From Actinomycetota bacterium (GTDB lineage: Bacteria; Actinomycetota; Humimicrobiia; Humimicrobiales; Humimicrobiaceae): DNA of 5,272 nt. How positions within the stretch are numbered: position 1 is the first letter of the stretch; every line of letters begins with the position of its first letter. The DNA lies in the NCBI GenBank assembly GCA_023379515.1, contig JAMCQQ010000321.1, forward strand, positions 1 through 5,272. The letters are read 5' to 3'. The position numbers were made by a program, and so were the translations under genes. The notes beneath the pieces are model-generated. The model was not told where the DNA came from. It saw only the letters and a list, made by a program, of their open reading frames with translations, and did no database searches. Below, one piece after another: positions 1 to 5,272 of the stretch.

Positions 1-726
1 AGCCAGGTTTTTGGATATCGGAGAGCAAACCTGAAGATTTCACAGGGAGAATTTGTTGCAATTATGGGCCCTTCAGGTTCGGGTAAATCTACTCTTATGA
101 ACATTCTTGGGTGCCTGGATACCCCGGACAGCGGAAAATTTTTTCTTGAAAATACCGATGTCAGCAAATTAAATGATAATCAGCTTGCCGAAATAAGAAA
201 TAAAAAAATTGGTTTTGTTTTTCAGACATTTAACCTGCTTTCCAGATCCGATGCGGTTCGTAATGTTGAGCTTCCATTGATTTATACTGCCAGAAATGTT
301 TCCAGAAACAGAAAGACAAAAATTCTTGACTCATTAAAATCAGTCGGGCTCATTGGTTGGGAAAAACATAAACCAAGTGAGCTTTCAGGAGGTCAGAGGC
401 AGAGAGTGGCTATAGCCCGTGCACTGGTAAACGATCCTTCGATAATATTGGCTGATGAACCTACGGGAAACCTTGATTCGGTAACTGGTGAGGAGATTAT
501 GGCCATCTTCCAGAAATTAAACAGAGAGGGAAAAACAATTCTGCTTGTTACACACGAGCTTGATATTGCAAAGCATGCGAGCAGAATTATTTATCTGCGC
601 GATGGAATGATATTCAGGGAAGAAAAAATTATCATGCCGATAGATGCGACCGAAATGCTTGAAAAAATGCCAAAACTTGAAGATAAGTTAGGCGTGGAGG
701 AAAAACCAAATCAGAAACAAAAATAA
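1..726 (+). CDS. ABC exporter ATP-binding subunit, MacB/LolD/YknY type (5' end outside window)
   Basis: This is the cytoplasmic ATPase of an ABC exporter and should power the FtsX/MacB-type permease encoded just downstream. The reading frame is open from base 1, so the ATG at 64 is not the start: it is the Met just before Walker A, and the N-terminus with any A-loop lies outside the window. In the 241 visible residues I see Walker A (GPSGSGKST, 23-31), the Q-loop (FVFQ, Gln75), the ABC signature LSGGQ (128-132), Walker B ending in Asp152 with catalytic Glu153, the D-loop (GNLD, 156-159) and the H-loop His185. The stretch [14 protein letters not shown] after Walker A is typical of the MacB/LolD subfamily. 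All catalytic motifs are intact. The last 30 or so residues form a hydrophilic, Lys/Glu-rich tail that is probably poorly conserved. The substrate cannot be told; family members export peptides, lipoproteins or drugs. Confidence 0.95.
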   Translation, partial: SQVFGYRRANLKISQGEFVAIMGPSGSGKSTLMNILGCLDTPDSGKFFLENTDVSKLNDNQLAEIRNKKIGFVFQTFNLLSRSDAVRNVELPLIYTARNVSRNRKTKILDSLKSVGLIGWEKHKPSELSGGQRQRVAIARALVNDPSIILADEPTGNLDSVTGEEIMAIFQKLNREGKTILLVTHELDIAKHASRIIYLRDGMIFREEKIIMPIDATEMLEKMPKLEDKLGVEEKPNQKQK

Positions 727-747
727 AAAGGAAGTGCATTTAAAATT

Positions 748-1983
748 ATGCGAAGATTGTATGAAGGTATAATAATTGCTTTTCAATCACTGGCTTCTAA
801 TAAATTACGGGCATTCCTGACAATGCTTGGAATAATTATTGGTGTAGGCGCCGTAGTTGCTATGATGTCAATCGGTACGGGTGCTCAGGAATCAATCATA
901 AAGAGTGTGCAGGATATTGGCTCGAATCTTATTATTGTCACCCCGGGTAACAGACAAGAGCAGCAGCAGGGATTTGAGAGAATGCTGGGAGATGACAGGG
1001 ATAAGGAAGCATTAAAAGTTGAGGATGTAAAAATGATTGAAAAAGAAGTGAAACTGATTAAAGGTGCGGCTCCCGCTGTATTGAGTTCTTCGGTTATTAC
1101 ATATCTGAATAAAAATACCAGGGCCAGTGTTTATGCATCAAGCGAAAAGGCTGAATATATTTACAATTTTGAAATTGAAAAGGGCCACTTCTATACAGCA
1201 AGCGATGTGCAGAATTCTGCAAATGTTGCTGTAATAGGTCATACCATAATAAATAAATTATTCGGTAAAATTGACCCGATAGGAAAAATAATAAAAGTTG
1301 ACGGCAAGAACTTCACAGTTATTGGAATAGTAAAATCCAAGGGTACCGATCAGTTTGGAAATGACCAGGACAATTCAATCTCTATACCAATAACTACCGC
1401 CCAGCATAAGATTTACGGAATTAATTATATAAATATGATAATTGCCCAGAGCACTTCTGAAAATAACATGGATCAGGCATCAAAAGAAATTGAAAGAATA
1501 TTAAGGAAGGCTCATAATCTGAGAGCTGATGAGAAAAATGATTTTACTGTTCAGAACCAGACACAACTTATTGATATAGTGGGCACAATCACAAGCATAT
1601 TTACGATTACAATTTCCAGCATAGCAGGAATTTCACTCCTGGTTGGTGGAATAGGCATTATGAACATCATGCTTGTATCTGTTACCGAAAGGACAAGAGA
1701 AATAGGAATAAGAAAAGCAGTAGGTGCAAAGAATAAGGACATCCTTTTCCAGTTTCTGATAGAAAGCGTTGTATTGAGCATAACGGGCGGGATTTTAGGT
1801 ATACTTTTTGCAGTCGCGGTATCAATAATCCTGAATAAGTTTACAATACTCCAACCTACAATTTCGGCATTTCCGATAATACTGGCAATTACTTTTTCGA
1901 CAATGGTGGGTTTATTTTTTGGTATTTATCCTGCGATGAGAGCGGCGAGATTAAATCCGATTGCAGCTTTAAGATATGAATAG
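748..1983 (+). CDS. ABC exporter permease, MacB/FtsX family (YknZ-like)
   Basis: This 411-residue integral membrane protein is the permease partner of the ATPase upstream, from which it is separated by 21 bases. A Shine-Dalgarno-like AAAGGAAG (727-734) lies 13 bases before the ATG. The layout is the classic MacB one: a first transmembrane helix at about residues 22-43 (LTMLGIIIGVGAVVAMMSIGTGA), a large extracytoplasmic domain (about 45-280), then three C-terminal helices (about 283-307, 338-362 and 370-398) of the FtsX domain. The cytoplasmic loop TERTREIGIRKAVGAK (313-328) and the C-terminal NPIAALRYE are family hallmarks that contact the ATPase. There is no fused ATPase domain, so this is the split arrangement seen in Gram-positive YknYZ-like systems. 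An adaptor protein gene often precedes such pairs and could lie upstream, outside the window. The family is known to couple ATP hydrolysis to movement of its extracytoplasmic domain; the substrate here is unknown. Confidence 0.95.
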   Translation: MRRLYEGIIIAFQSLASNKLRAFLTMLGIIIGVGAVVAMMSIGTGAQESIIKSVQDIGSNLIIVTPGNRQEQQQGFERMLGDDRDKEALKVEDVKMIEKEVKLIKGAAPAVLSSSVITYLNKNTRASVYASSEKAEYIYNFEIEKGHFYTASDVQNSANVAVIGHTIINKLFGKIDPIGKIIKVDGKNFTVIGIVKSKGTDQFGNDQDNSISIPITTAQHKIYGINYINMIIAQSTSENNMDQASKEIERILRKAHNLRADEKNDFTVQNQTQLIDIVGTITSIFTITISSIAGISLLVGGIGIMNIMLVSVTERTREIGIRKAVGAKNKDILFQFLIESVVLSITGGILGILFAVAVSIILNKFTILQPTISAFPIILAITFSTMVGLFFGIYPAMRAARLNPIAALRYE

Positions 1984-2024
1984 AAGCATGTTGCAAACAA
2001 ACTGAAGTAAATAGCAAACTTTTT

Positions 2025-2033
2025 TTATAGAAT
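2025..2033. repeat. Left 9-bp direct repeat (putative target-site duplication)
   Basis: TTATAGAAT is identical to bases 2260-2268 and abuts the left end of the MITE-like element. A 9-bp duplication fits several DDE transposase families, so it does not identify one. Confidence 0.7.
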
Positions 2034-2036
2034 GTT

Positions 2037-2057
2037 AGCATCTAAAATTTCATGATA
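2037..2057. repeat. Left terminal inverted repeat of the MITE-like element
   Basis: It reads AGCAT then CTAAAATTTCATGATA. It pairs with 2236-2256 at 20 of 21 positions, and the exception is a T/G pair that would still pair in RNA. Three bases further out the terminal base also matches (G2034 with C2259), so the full terminal repeat may be 24 bp with mismatches. Confidence 0.8.
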
Positions 2058-2079
2058 GCAATAAAGGAAAATTTTAAGG

Positions 2080-2219
2080 GCCATGATGGGTATTTCAAAA
2101 ACACGCAGGCTTTTCCCCGGCGAGTAAAAGCCAGCTCAGTTTCAGGCTCAGCTCTCCTCCCGGAGGAGGAACCATGCCCGCTTAAGCCTTCAAATGGTTT
2201 TCTCAATACCCATCATGGC
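2080..2219. repeat. Subterminal 15-bp inverted repeat pair inside the element
   Basis: GCCATGATGGGTATT at 2080-2094 is the exact reverse complement of AATACCCATCATGGC at 2205-2219. The arms lie 22 bases (left) and 16 bases (right) inside the terminal repeats and enclose a 110-base core. They could be transposase-binding sites or lengthen the foldback stem. The core also contains two small hairpins: GGCTTTT/AAAAGCC (2108-2114 with 2126-2132, 11-base loop) and CTCCTCC/GGAGGAG (2154-2160 with 2162-2168). Confidence 0.7.
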
Positions 2220-2235
2220 TCATCAATTTATTTTT

Positions 2236-2256
2236 TATCATGAAATTTTAGGTGCT
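2236..2256. repeat. Right terminal inverted repeat of the MITE-like element
   Basis: It reads TATCATGAAATTTTAG then GTGCT, and is the reverse complement of the left arm at 2037-2057 apart from position 2252. On the complementary strand this end begins GGAAGCACC. Confidence 0.8.
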
Positions 2257-2259
2257 TCC

Positions 2260-2268
2260 TTATAGAAT
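2260..2268. repeat. Right 9-bp direct repeat (putative target-site duplication)
   Basis: This is the second copy of TTATAGAAT, abutting the right end of the element. The match does not extend on either side (T2024 against C2259; G2034 against T2269), as expected for a discrete duplication. Confidence 0.7.
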
Positions 2269-2295
2269 TAGATTAATTTAAGGAAAGAATAAAAT

Positions 2296-2353
2296 AGGCT
2301 CCCAATTTAGATTACTGTTTTAATATGTTTCTAAATAGGGAGCCTGCTTTTTT
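2296..2353. terminator. Strong intrinsic terminator of the exporter operon, possibly bidirectional
   Basis: AGGCTCCCAATTTAG (2296-2310) pairs with CTAAATAGGGAGCCT (2331-2345) with a single A-A mismatch, giving a 15-position stem around a 20-base loop. On the + strand it is followed by GC and TTTTTT (2348-2353), the classical rho-independent signal, and by further T-rich sequence. Read from the - strand the same stem is followed by ATTTTATTCTTT, a weaker U-tract, so it may also end the convergent DUF4349 transcript. It lies about 310 bases beyond the permease stop because the MITE-like element sits between them. Confidence 0.85.
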
Positions 2354-2410
2354 GTTTATTTTTTTATTTATTAATTTCTGACTCGCTGATACTTTTTAAT
2401 TTTTTTTAAT

Positions 2411-3376
2411 TTAAGCTTTTGTTTGTCTTGCTCTTTTTCTATTTCTTGCCCTGAGGCTCTGCCAGATTATAATCAATATTATTGCTATCAATATAAGTAC
2501 CGGACTCATAACAATAAGTACTGTGGTCATCCCTCTGACAACTGTCAAGGCACCTCTTGCTCCTCTTTTAACAGCTCCCAGGAAACCGCCTTCCGTTGAT
2601 TCAGTTATTGCCTGGGGTTCAGCCAAACTAATATCTATTGTTGAAAAAGAAACCATATTATCAAGGTAATTCATTCTGCCTTTTATAACTTCTATTTCAC
2701 CCTGAACATTGCTGAGCTCTCTTTGTACTTCTATGCTGTCCGTAACTTTGACTGATTTCTTCATCAGCTCTAAAAGAACCTGCTCCTGAGCCTGAAGATT
2801 CTTCAATCTTGATTCCAGGTCAACATATTCCTGGGTAACATCTGTTCCGCCCAGTTGAACACTTTTTACCGTACCCAATTGCTTTATTTTGTTTATTACG
2901 GCATCAAAATTCTTTTGTTCAACTCTTATTGTTATCATGCCGCTTGTAAGTTTTCCTTCAGAATCCGAATAGCTTTGTGAATTGCTTACAAAACCATTAT
3001 TCGCTTCAGCAAGTGTTGCTATCTCAAAGAACTTTTTCTCAAACTCACCCTTATTAACTTCAAGCTGTATATTCGCAGTTTTTATTATTTTGCCGCTGGC
3101 AGCCACAGTCTTGCTATAATCTGCAGTACCCTCCTGGGCATAATAATCTCCGGTGTCACTTGCTGGCGCTCCGCCCTCCTGCGTCATTGCTTCACCTTCC
3201 GATACACGTGCCGTTGTGGATACGCTTTCATTTTTCGTTAAATCTGCCGGATAAGTAGTATTAGTCATTTCCCCATTTACTGCAGATTTTAAGGTGGCAC
3301 ATGCCGGCAGTACTGCAGCAATCATAAGTATTGCCAGAATGATACCTAGTATTACTTTTGGTTTTATCTTTTTCAT
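2411..3376 (-). CDS. DUF4349 domain-containing membrane lipoprotein
   Basis: The product has 321 residues and an envelope layout. It starts with a basic MKKIKPK, a hydrophobic stretch (9-25) and a lipobox-like LPAC with Cys26, so it is probably a lipoprotein, although Pro at -2 is not the commonest form. A Ser/Thr/Glu/Gly-rich linker follows (about 35-90), then the DUF4349 region (about 95-305): KIIKTANIQLEV, GFVSNSQSYSD, the LGTVKSVQLGGTDVTQEYVDLESRLKNL block and a coiled coil (about 185-240). One transmembrane helix (about 283-306) and an Arg/Lys-rich cytoplasmic tail end the protein. I chose the ATG at 3376, preceded by GGGGGG, over the in-frame ATG at 3418, which would add 14 residues before the signal peptide. 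The family's biochemical function is unknown. The gene follows rsgI on the same strand after 87 bases without a terminator, so it may be read from sigI-rsgI or from its own promoter. Confidence 0.9.
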   Translation of the reverse strand: MKKIKPKVILGIILAILMIAAVLPACATLKSAVNGEMTNTTYPADLTKNESVSTTARVSEGEAMTQEGGAPASDTGDYYAQEGTADYSKTVAASGKIIKTANIQLEVNKGEFEKKFFEIATLAEANNGFVSNSQSYSDSEGKLTSGMITIRVEQKNFDAVINKIKQLGTVKSVQLGGTDVTQEYVDLESRLKNLQAQEQVLLELMKKSVKVTDSIEVQRELSNVQGEIEVIKGRMNYLDNMVSFSTIDISLAEPQAITESTEGGFLGAVKRGARGALTVVRGMTTVLIVMSPVLILIAIILIIIWQSLRARNRKRARQTKA

Positions 3377-3389
3377 TTTCCCCCCAATC

Positions 3390-3418
3390 TTTATAATAAA
3401 ATTTAAAAAATTTATCAA
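3390..3418 (-). promoter_or_regulatory. Candidate sigma-A-type promoter before the DUF4349 gene
   Basis: On the - strand TTGATA (3418-3413) is followed after exactly 17 bases by TATAAA (3395-3390), close to the vegetative consensus. A transcript would start near 3383, only about seven bases before the ATG and within the G-run that would serve as ribosome-binding site. The leader would then be too short for normal initiation, and the region is so AT-rich that chance matches are likely. Confidence 0.35.
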
Positions 3419-3426
3419 TATAGTTA

Positions 3427-3455
3427 TACGAAATTACTTTAATAAAAACTGGGGT
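3427..3455 (-). promoter_or_regulatory. Candidate sigma-I-like promoter before the DUF4349 gene
   Basis: On the - strand ACCCCA (3455-3450) followed by G and a T5 tract is the -35-like part, and CGTA (3430-3427) the -10-like part, 19 bases apart. Known SigI promoters have a C-rich, A/T-tract -35 (ACCCCC in Bacillus subtilis) and a CGWA -10. I cannot verify the expected spacing from memory, so this is tentative. The position, 51 bases before the DUF4349 start and just after rsgI, is suitable. Confidence 0.35.
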
Positions 3456-3463
3456 AATATATA

Positions 3464-4144
3464 TTATTCATTAAATTCTCCATATACAACCAGTTTAAAT
3501 TTAGTTTCGCCATTTTCAATAGGGATCTTTTCTTCTTTAATATAACCAGGATTAAAACCTGGCAGATCTATCGTCACCTGATTTTTGATGCTCCCGTCTT
3601 CAAGCATTATCTCAAGTAAAAAATTGCCTTCAAATTTTAAACTATCATTTTCATTTTCTATTTTAACCTGCAAAACTTTCTGATCTATACTCAAAATCTG
3701 ATAAGAAAATAAAATACCATTAATATTCTCTTCGGTTAAAACATTCTCTTTCTTTAATAAAAATATCTTTTCAAATAATGGCATCTGCCCGGCAGCCTCG
3801 GAATTTTCCGCAGCAGCCTCAGATTGTCCAAGGATCGCATTTTCATCCGTAGTTTTTACTGCTGCAACTGCCTGAGCAGAACCAATTGGAAAATATTGCC
3901 TTAAAAACCTGTAGCTGAAAACTGATCCCATAACCAGTACCACAAGTACTGCAAATCCTACTGCAAGCCCCCTGATCCATGTTTTTTTGTAATTTGAATA
4001 GGAAAATTCATTGTATTTTTTTTCAATTACTATCTCGTCACCAATTTCAACGGAACCTCCAGGAATCCTGTAATTTAAAAACTGGCCATCTTCAGTCATA
4101 ACAATACAATATTTTTTATTTATTTCCATTATTATTGCTTTCAT
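3464..4144 (-). CDS. rsgI: RsgI-type membrane anti-sigma-I factor with atypical ectodomain
   Basis: This is the likely membrane-bound inhibitor of the SigI factor encoded upstream. In its 226 residues the N-terminal cytoplasmic RsgI domain (1-45) is clear: MKAIIMEINKKYCIVMTEDG, then a small beta-barrel pattern ending VEIGDEIVIEKK. One transmembrane helix follows (about 57-80), so the rest should be extracellular: an Ala/Glu/Ser-rich linker (88-120) and a beta-rich region (about 122-226) of alternating hydrophobic strands that resembles an immunoglobulin-like fold, though I recognise no named domain. The usual juxtamembrane block with a DxNPS-type motif, where characterised RsgI proteins self-cleave, is missing; the only Asn-Pro (198-199, GFNPGY) lies near the C-terminus. 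No carbohydrate-binding module is present. It is shorter than Bacillus RsgI (about 380 residues). Its ATG overlaps the sigI stop (ATGA) and GGTGGTG upstream can serve as ribosome-binding site, so translation is probably coupled. The pairing with SigI supports the call despite the divergent C-terminal half. Confidence 0.85.
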   Translation of the reverse strand: MKAIIMEINKKYCIVMTEDGQFLNYRIPGGSVEIGDEIVIEKKYNEFSYSNYKKTWIRGLAVGFAVLVVLVMGSVFSYRFLRQYFPIGSAQAVAAVKTTDENAILGQSEAAAENSEAAGQMPLFEKIFLLKKENVLTEENINGILFSYQILSIDQKVLQVKIENENDSLKFEGNFLLEIMLEDGSIKNQVTIDLPGFNPGYIKEEKIPIENGETKFKLVVYGEFNE

Positions 4145-4845
4145 CTATCGTCACCACCATTGCAGATATCAAGATAGCTAAGTCCATTAAGAACTGCTAA
4201 AACTATTGCTATTATATATATTCGTCCCCGCTCCAGCTTTTTCCGGTGTATTTTTAATATTTTCTCAATTCCCTGAACCGGCAGTCTTTTTGTGCGCATA
4301 AGCTCATTAAGCAGATTATCGTTATTTATAATTGCCAGGGCTGCCTTTTTGTATTCCTGGCGCAAGGTATCTTTTTTGGGAGAGATGCGGACAAGTTCAT
4401 TAAAGCTTATATTCCAGTTCTTTAGAAGAGAGGTATATTCTATAACTTCGAGCTTCCTGTTCTCTTCTTCAGTTTCAAGCATATATCTTTCCATCGATTT
4501 CTTGTCAAGAACTGCCGACAATTCATCCCGGGAATCTTCATCAATGCTGATAGTTTTTAGTTTGGACTTTTTCCTTAAAAAATCAATCACTCTAGCATTG
4601 ATAACAAGTCTTGAAAAATTTAGAAATGCACCTTTTTCAAAATTGAAGGAATTGACTGCTTCCATAAAAGCTGACAAACCGACTGAAAGTTCATCATCTG
4701 TTCCATATTCCAGATATCTGCCAACTTTTTTCTGGACCACACTGGCAATGAAAGGTTTGAAATCTGATATGAGTGCGTTTAGCTCATCGTTATCATTTTT
4801 GGATTTGATGACTCTTTGTTCAAGTGAAATTTTTTTAAAAAACAT
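4141..4845 (-). CDS. sigI: RNA polymerase sigma-I factor
   Basis: This 234-residue alternative sigma factor of the SigI family is close to the family's usual size. The N-terminal start MFFKKISLEQRV is typical. A sigma region 2-like segment (about 25-95) contains FKPFIASVVQKKVGRYLEYGTDDE, then GLSAFMEAVNSFNFEKGAFLNFSRLVINARVIDFLRK, matching the core-binding and -10-recognising part. After a variable acidic linker (about 98-135) comes the SigI-specific C-terminal DNA-binding domain (about 140-225): LVRISPKKDTLRQEY, LMRTKRLPVQGIE and HRKKLERGRIYIIAIVLAVLNGLSYL. No good ribosome-binding site precedes the ATG, but this start reproduces the family's N-terminus. The stop overlaps rsgI by four bases. 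In Bacillus subtilis SigI responds to heat and envelope stress, and in cellulolytic clostridia to polysaccharides; which applies here is unknown. It lies 32 bases after the GltD-like gene, so it may be co-transcribed with it or read from a promoter inside that gene. Confidence 0.95.
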   Translation of the reverse strand: MFFKKISLEQRVIKSKNDNDELNALISDFKPFIASVVQKKVGRYLEYGTDDELSVGLSAFMEAVNSFNFEKGAFLNFSRLVINARVIDFLRKKSKLKTISIDEDSRDELSAVLDKKSMERYMLETEEENRKLEVIEYTSLLKNWNISFNELVRISPKKDTLRQEYKKAALAIINNDNLLNELMRTKRLPVQGIEKILKIHRKKLERGRIYIIAIVLAVLNGLSYLDICNGGDDR

Positions 4846-4877
4846 AGCAAGAACTTTTTAATTTTAAAGAAAAAATT

Positions 4878-5272
4878 TTAAAGCCAACTGCCTGTTTTTA
4901 TAAATTCATCCATATGTTGAGATCGGACTTTACCGGCGCCCATTGCAAGAATTACAGTTGCTGCGCCACTGACAATATCACCACCGGCAAAAACTCCTTT
5001 TTTATTTGTCCTGCCGGCTTCATCTGCTTCGATATTACCTCTTTTATTTAACTTAAGTTCGGGAATACTTGAAGTCAACAGAGGGTTAGGGCCCTGCCCG
5101 ATTGCCATTACCACAACTTCTACTTCAATCTCATGCTCTGAACCTTTAAGCGGGACAGGTCTTCTTCGCCCGGATGAATCAATTTCTCCTAATTCCATTT
5201 TTATACATTTTATTTTCTTTACCCAGCCATTTTCTGCAATAATTTCCACAGGATTAGTCAGAAATTGATTCA
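4878..5272 (-). CDS. GltD-family NAD(P)H-dependent oxidoreductase, C-terminal part (glutamate synthase small subunit or NfnB-like)
   Basis: Only the last 130 codons are in the window; the frame stays open through the right edge, so the GTG at 5249 is internal. The visible part is the C-terminus of the FAD/NAD(P)-binding flavoprotein family that includes glutamate synthase small subunits and the NfnB subunit of NADH-dependent ferredoxin:NADP oxidoreductase. Diagnostic stretches are FLTNPVEI, CIKMELGEIDSSGRRRPVP, VVVMAIGQGPNPLL (nucleotide-binding region) and GVFAGGDIVSGAATVILAMGAGK, which carries the conserved GD that contacts FAD. The end is complete (TGSWL, then TAA). The iron-sulfur and dinucleotide-binding parts lie outside the window. 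Enzymes of this family feed NAD(P)H electrons to glutamate synthesis or to ferredoxin; this fragment cannot decide between these roles. The last residues before the C-terminus (KVRSQHMDEFI) differ somewhat from the usual pattern but are plausible. Confidence 0.9.
   Translation of the reverse strand, partial: NQFLTNPVEIIAENGWVKKIKCIKMELGEIDSSGRRRPVPLKGSEHEIEVEVVVMAIGQGPNPLLTSSIPELKLNKRGNIEADEAGRTNKKGVFAGGDIVSGAATVILAMGAGKVRSQHMDEFIKTGSWL

Larger units (their letters stand above)
2034..2259. mobile_element. MITE-like non-autonomous element, about 226 bp
   Basis: The ends form an inverted repeat. Bases 2037-2057 pair with 2236-2256 over 21 positions, with one T/G mismatch (2041 against 2252) and a perfect 16-bp core, CTAAAATTTCATGATA. 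A perfect 9-bp direct repeat, TTATAGAAT, lies outside both ends at exactly symmetrical distance: three bases from each inverted-repeat edge. This is what a target-site duplication looks like. Second, subterminal arms of 15 bp (2080-2094 and 2205-2219) are also perfectly inverted. The interior is much richer in GC (53 of 90 bases in 2101-2190) than the AT-rich surroundings, which suggests foreign origin. No transposase is encoded, so it would need to be mobilised in trans by a related insertion sequence. I cannot assign the parent family from the ends alone. The alternative is a fixed RNA-level foldback structure, but the direct repeats argue for transposition. Confidence 0.75.
1984..2410. other. 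Intergenic region between convergent operons, with MITE-like element and terminator
   Basis: This 427-base stretch separates the exporter operon (+) from the DUF4349 gene (-). It contains the MITE-like element (2034-2259) with its flanking direct repeats and the hairpin terminator at 2296-2353. The remaining bases are AT-rich spacer. I see no convincing protein-coding gene. The 63-codon open frame at 2052-2243 begins and ends inside the element's inverted repeats, so I consider it fortuitous. Confidence 0.8.

Noticed and set aside
1..63. Possible frameshift at the start of the ATPase, because [11 protein letters not shown] differs from the usual V-x-ALR pattern
   Set aside because: The segment aligns without gaps in length with the family pattern leading to GEFVAIMG, the frame is open to the window edge, and no other frame gives a better match.
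1551..1781. 76-codon open frame on the - strand opposite the permease gene
   Set aside because: It is antisense to the conserved FtsX domain; its hydrophobic character merely mirrors the membrane helices on the other strand.
2052..2243. 63-codon open reading frame on the + strand inside the MITE-like element
   Set aside because: It starts inside the left terminal repeat and stops inside the right one, has no ribosome-binding site, and its product resembles no domain I know. The open frame looks like a by-product of the inverted-repeat structure.
3294..3545. 83-codon open frame on the + strand over the DUF4349 start and rsgI end
   Set aside because: It overlaps two well-supported genes on the other strand and has low-complexity Ile/Phe/Asn composition from AT-rich DNA.
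4292..4861. 189-codon open frame on the + strand opposite sigI
   Set aside because: It lies antisense to a well-supported SigI coding sequence, has a Ser/Phe-rich composition typical of shadow frames, and shows no domain.
5058..5086. Second sigma-I-like motif on the - strand (ACCCTC, 19 bases, CGAA), possibly serving sigI
   Set aside because: It lies inside conserved GltD-family codons more than 200 bases before sigI and lacks the A/T tract after the C-run, so chance is the simpler explanation.

Overview
The window is AT-rich DNA from a low-GC bacterium. A SigI/RsgI sigma/anti-sigma pair, a MacB/YknYZ-type ABC exporter and an anaerobe-style GltD-family flavoprotein together suggest a Clostridia-like member of the Bacillota. 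Other anaerobic low-GC lineages cannot be excluded, since this rests on gene families and not on any marker gene.

Layout. On the + strand, 1-1983 holds the ATPase (its 5' end lies outside the window) and the permease of a MacB/FtsX-type ABC exporter. The stretch 1984-2410 has no gene. It holds a compact element with terminal inverted repeats, flanked by a perfect 9-bp direct repeat (a MITE-like element, 2034-2259), and then a strong intrinsic terminator (2296-2353) that lies between convergent transcription units. On the - strand, reading from right to left, are the 3' end of a GltD-family NAD(P)H-dependent oxidoreductase (4878-5272), sigI (4141-4845), rsgI (3464-4144, overlapping sigI by ATGA) and a DUF4349 membrane lipoprotein gene (2411-3376).

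How the genes may work together. RsgI should hold SigI inactive at the membrane until an extracellular signal is received, and the 4-bp overlap suggests coupled, balanced synthesis. The DUF4349 envelope protein follows on the same strand. Its upstream gap carries a candidate sigma-I-like promoter (ACCCC plus a T-tract, then CGTA) and a sigma-A-like promoter, so it may belong to the SigI response. The exporter and the GltD-like enzyme have no evident functional link to this module.

The most notable points are the MITE-like insertion with a clean apparent target duplication, and an RsgI that keeps the usual N-terminal anti-sigma region and membrane segment but lacks the familiar juxtamembrane DxNPS motif. 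Its short, unrecognised, beta-rich ectodomain implies a different sensing or cleavage mechanism.
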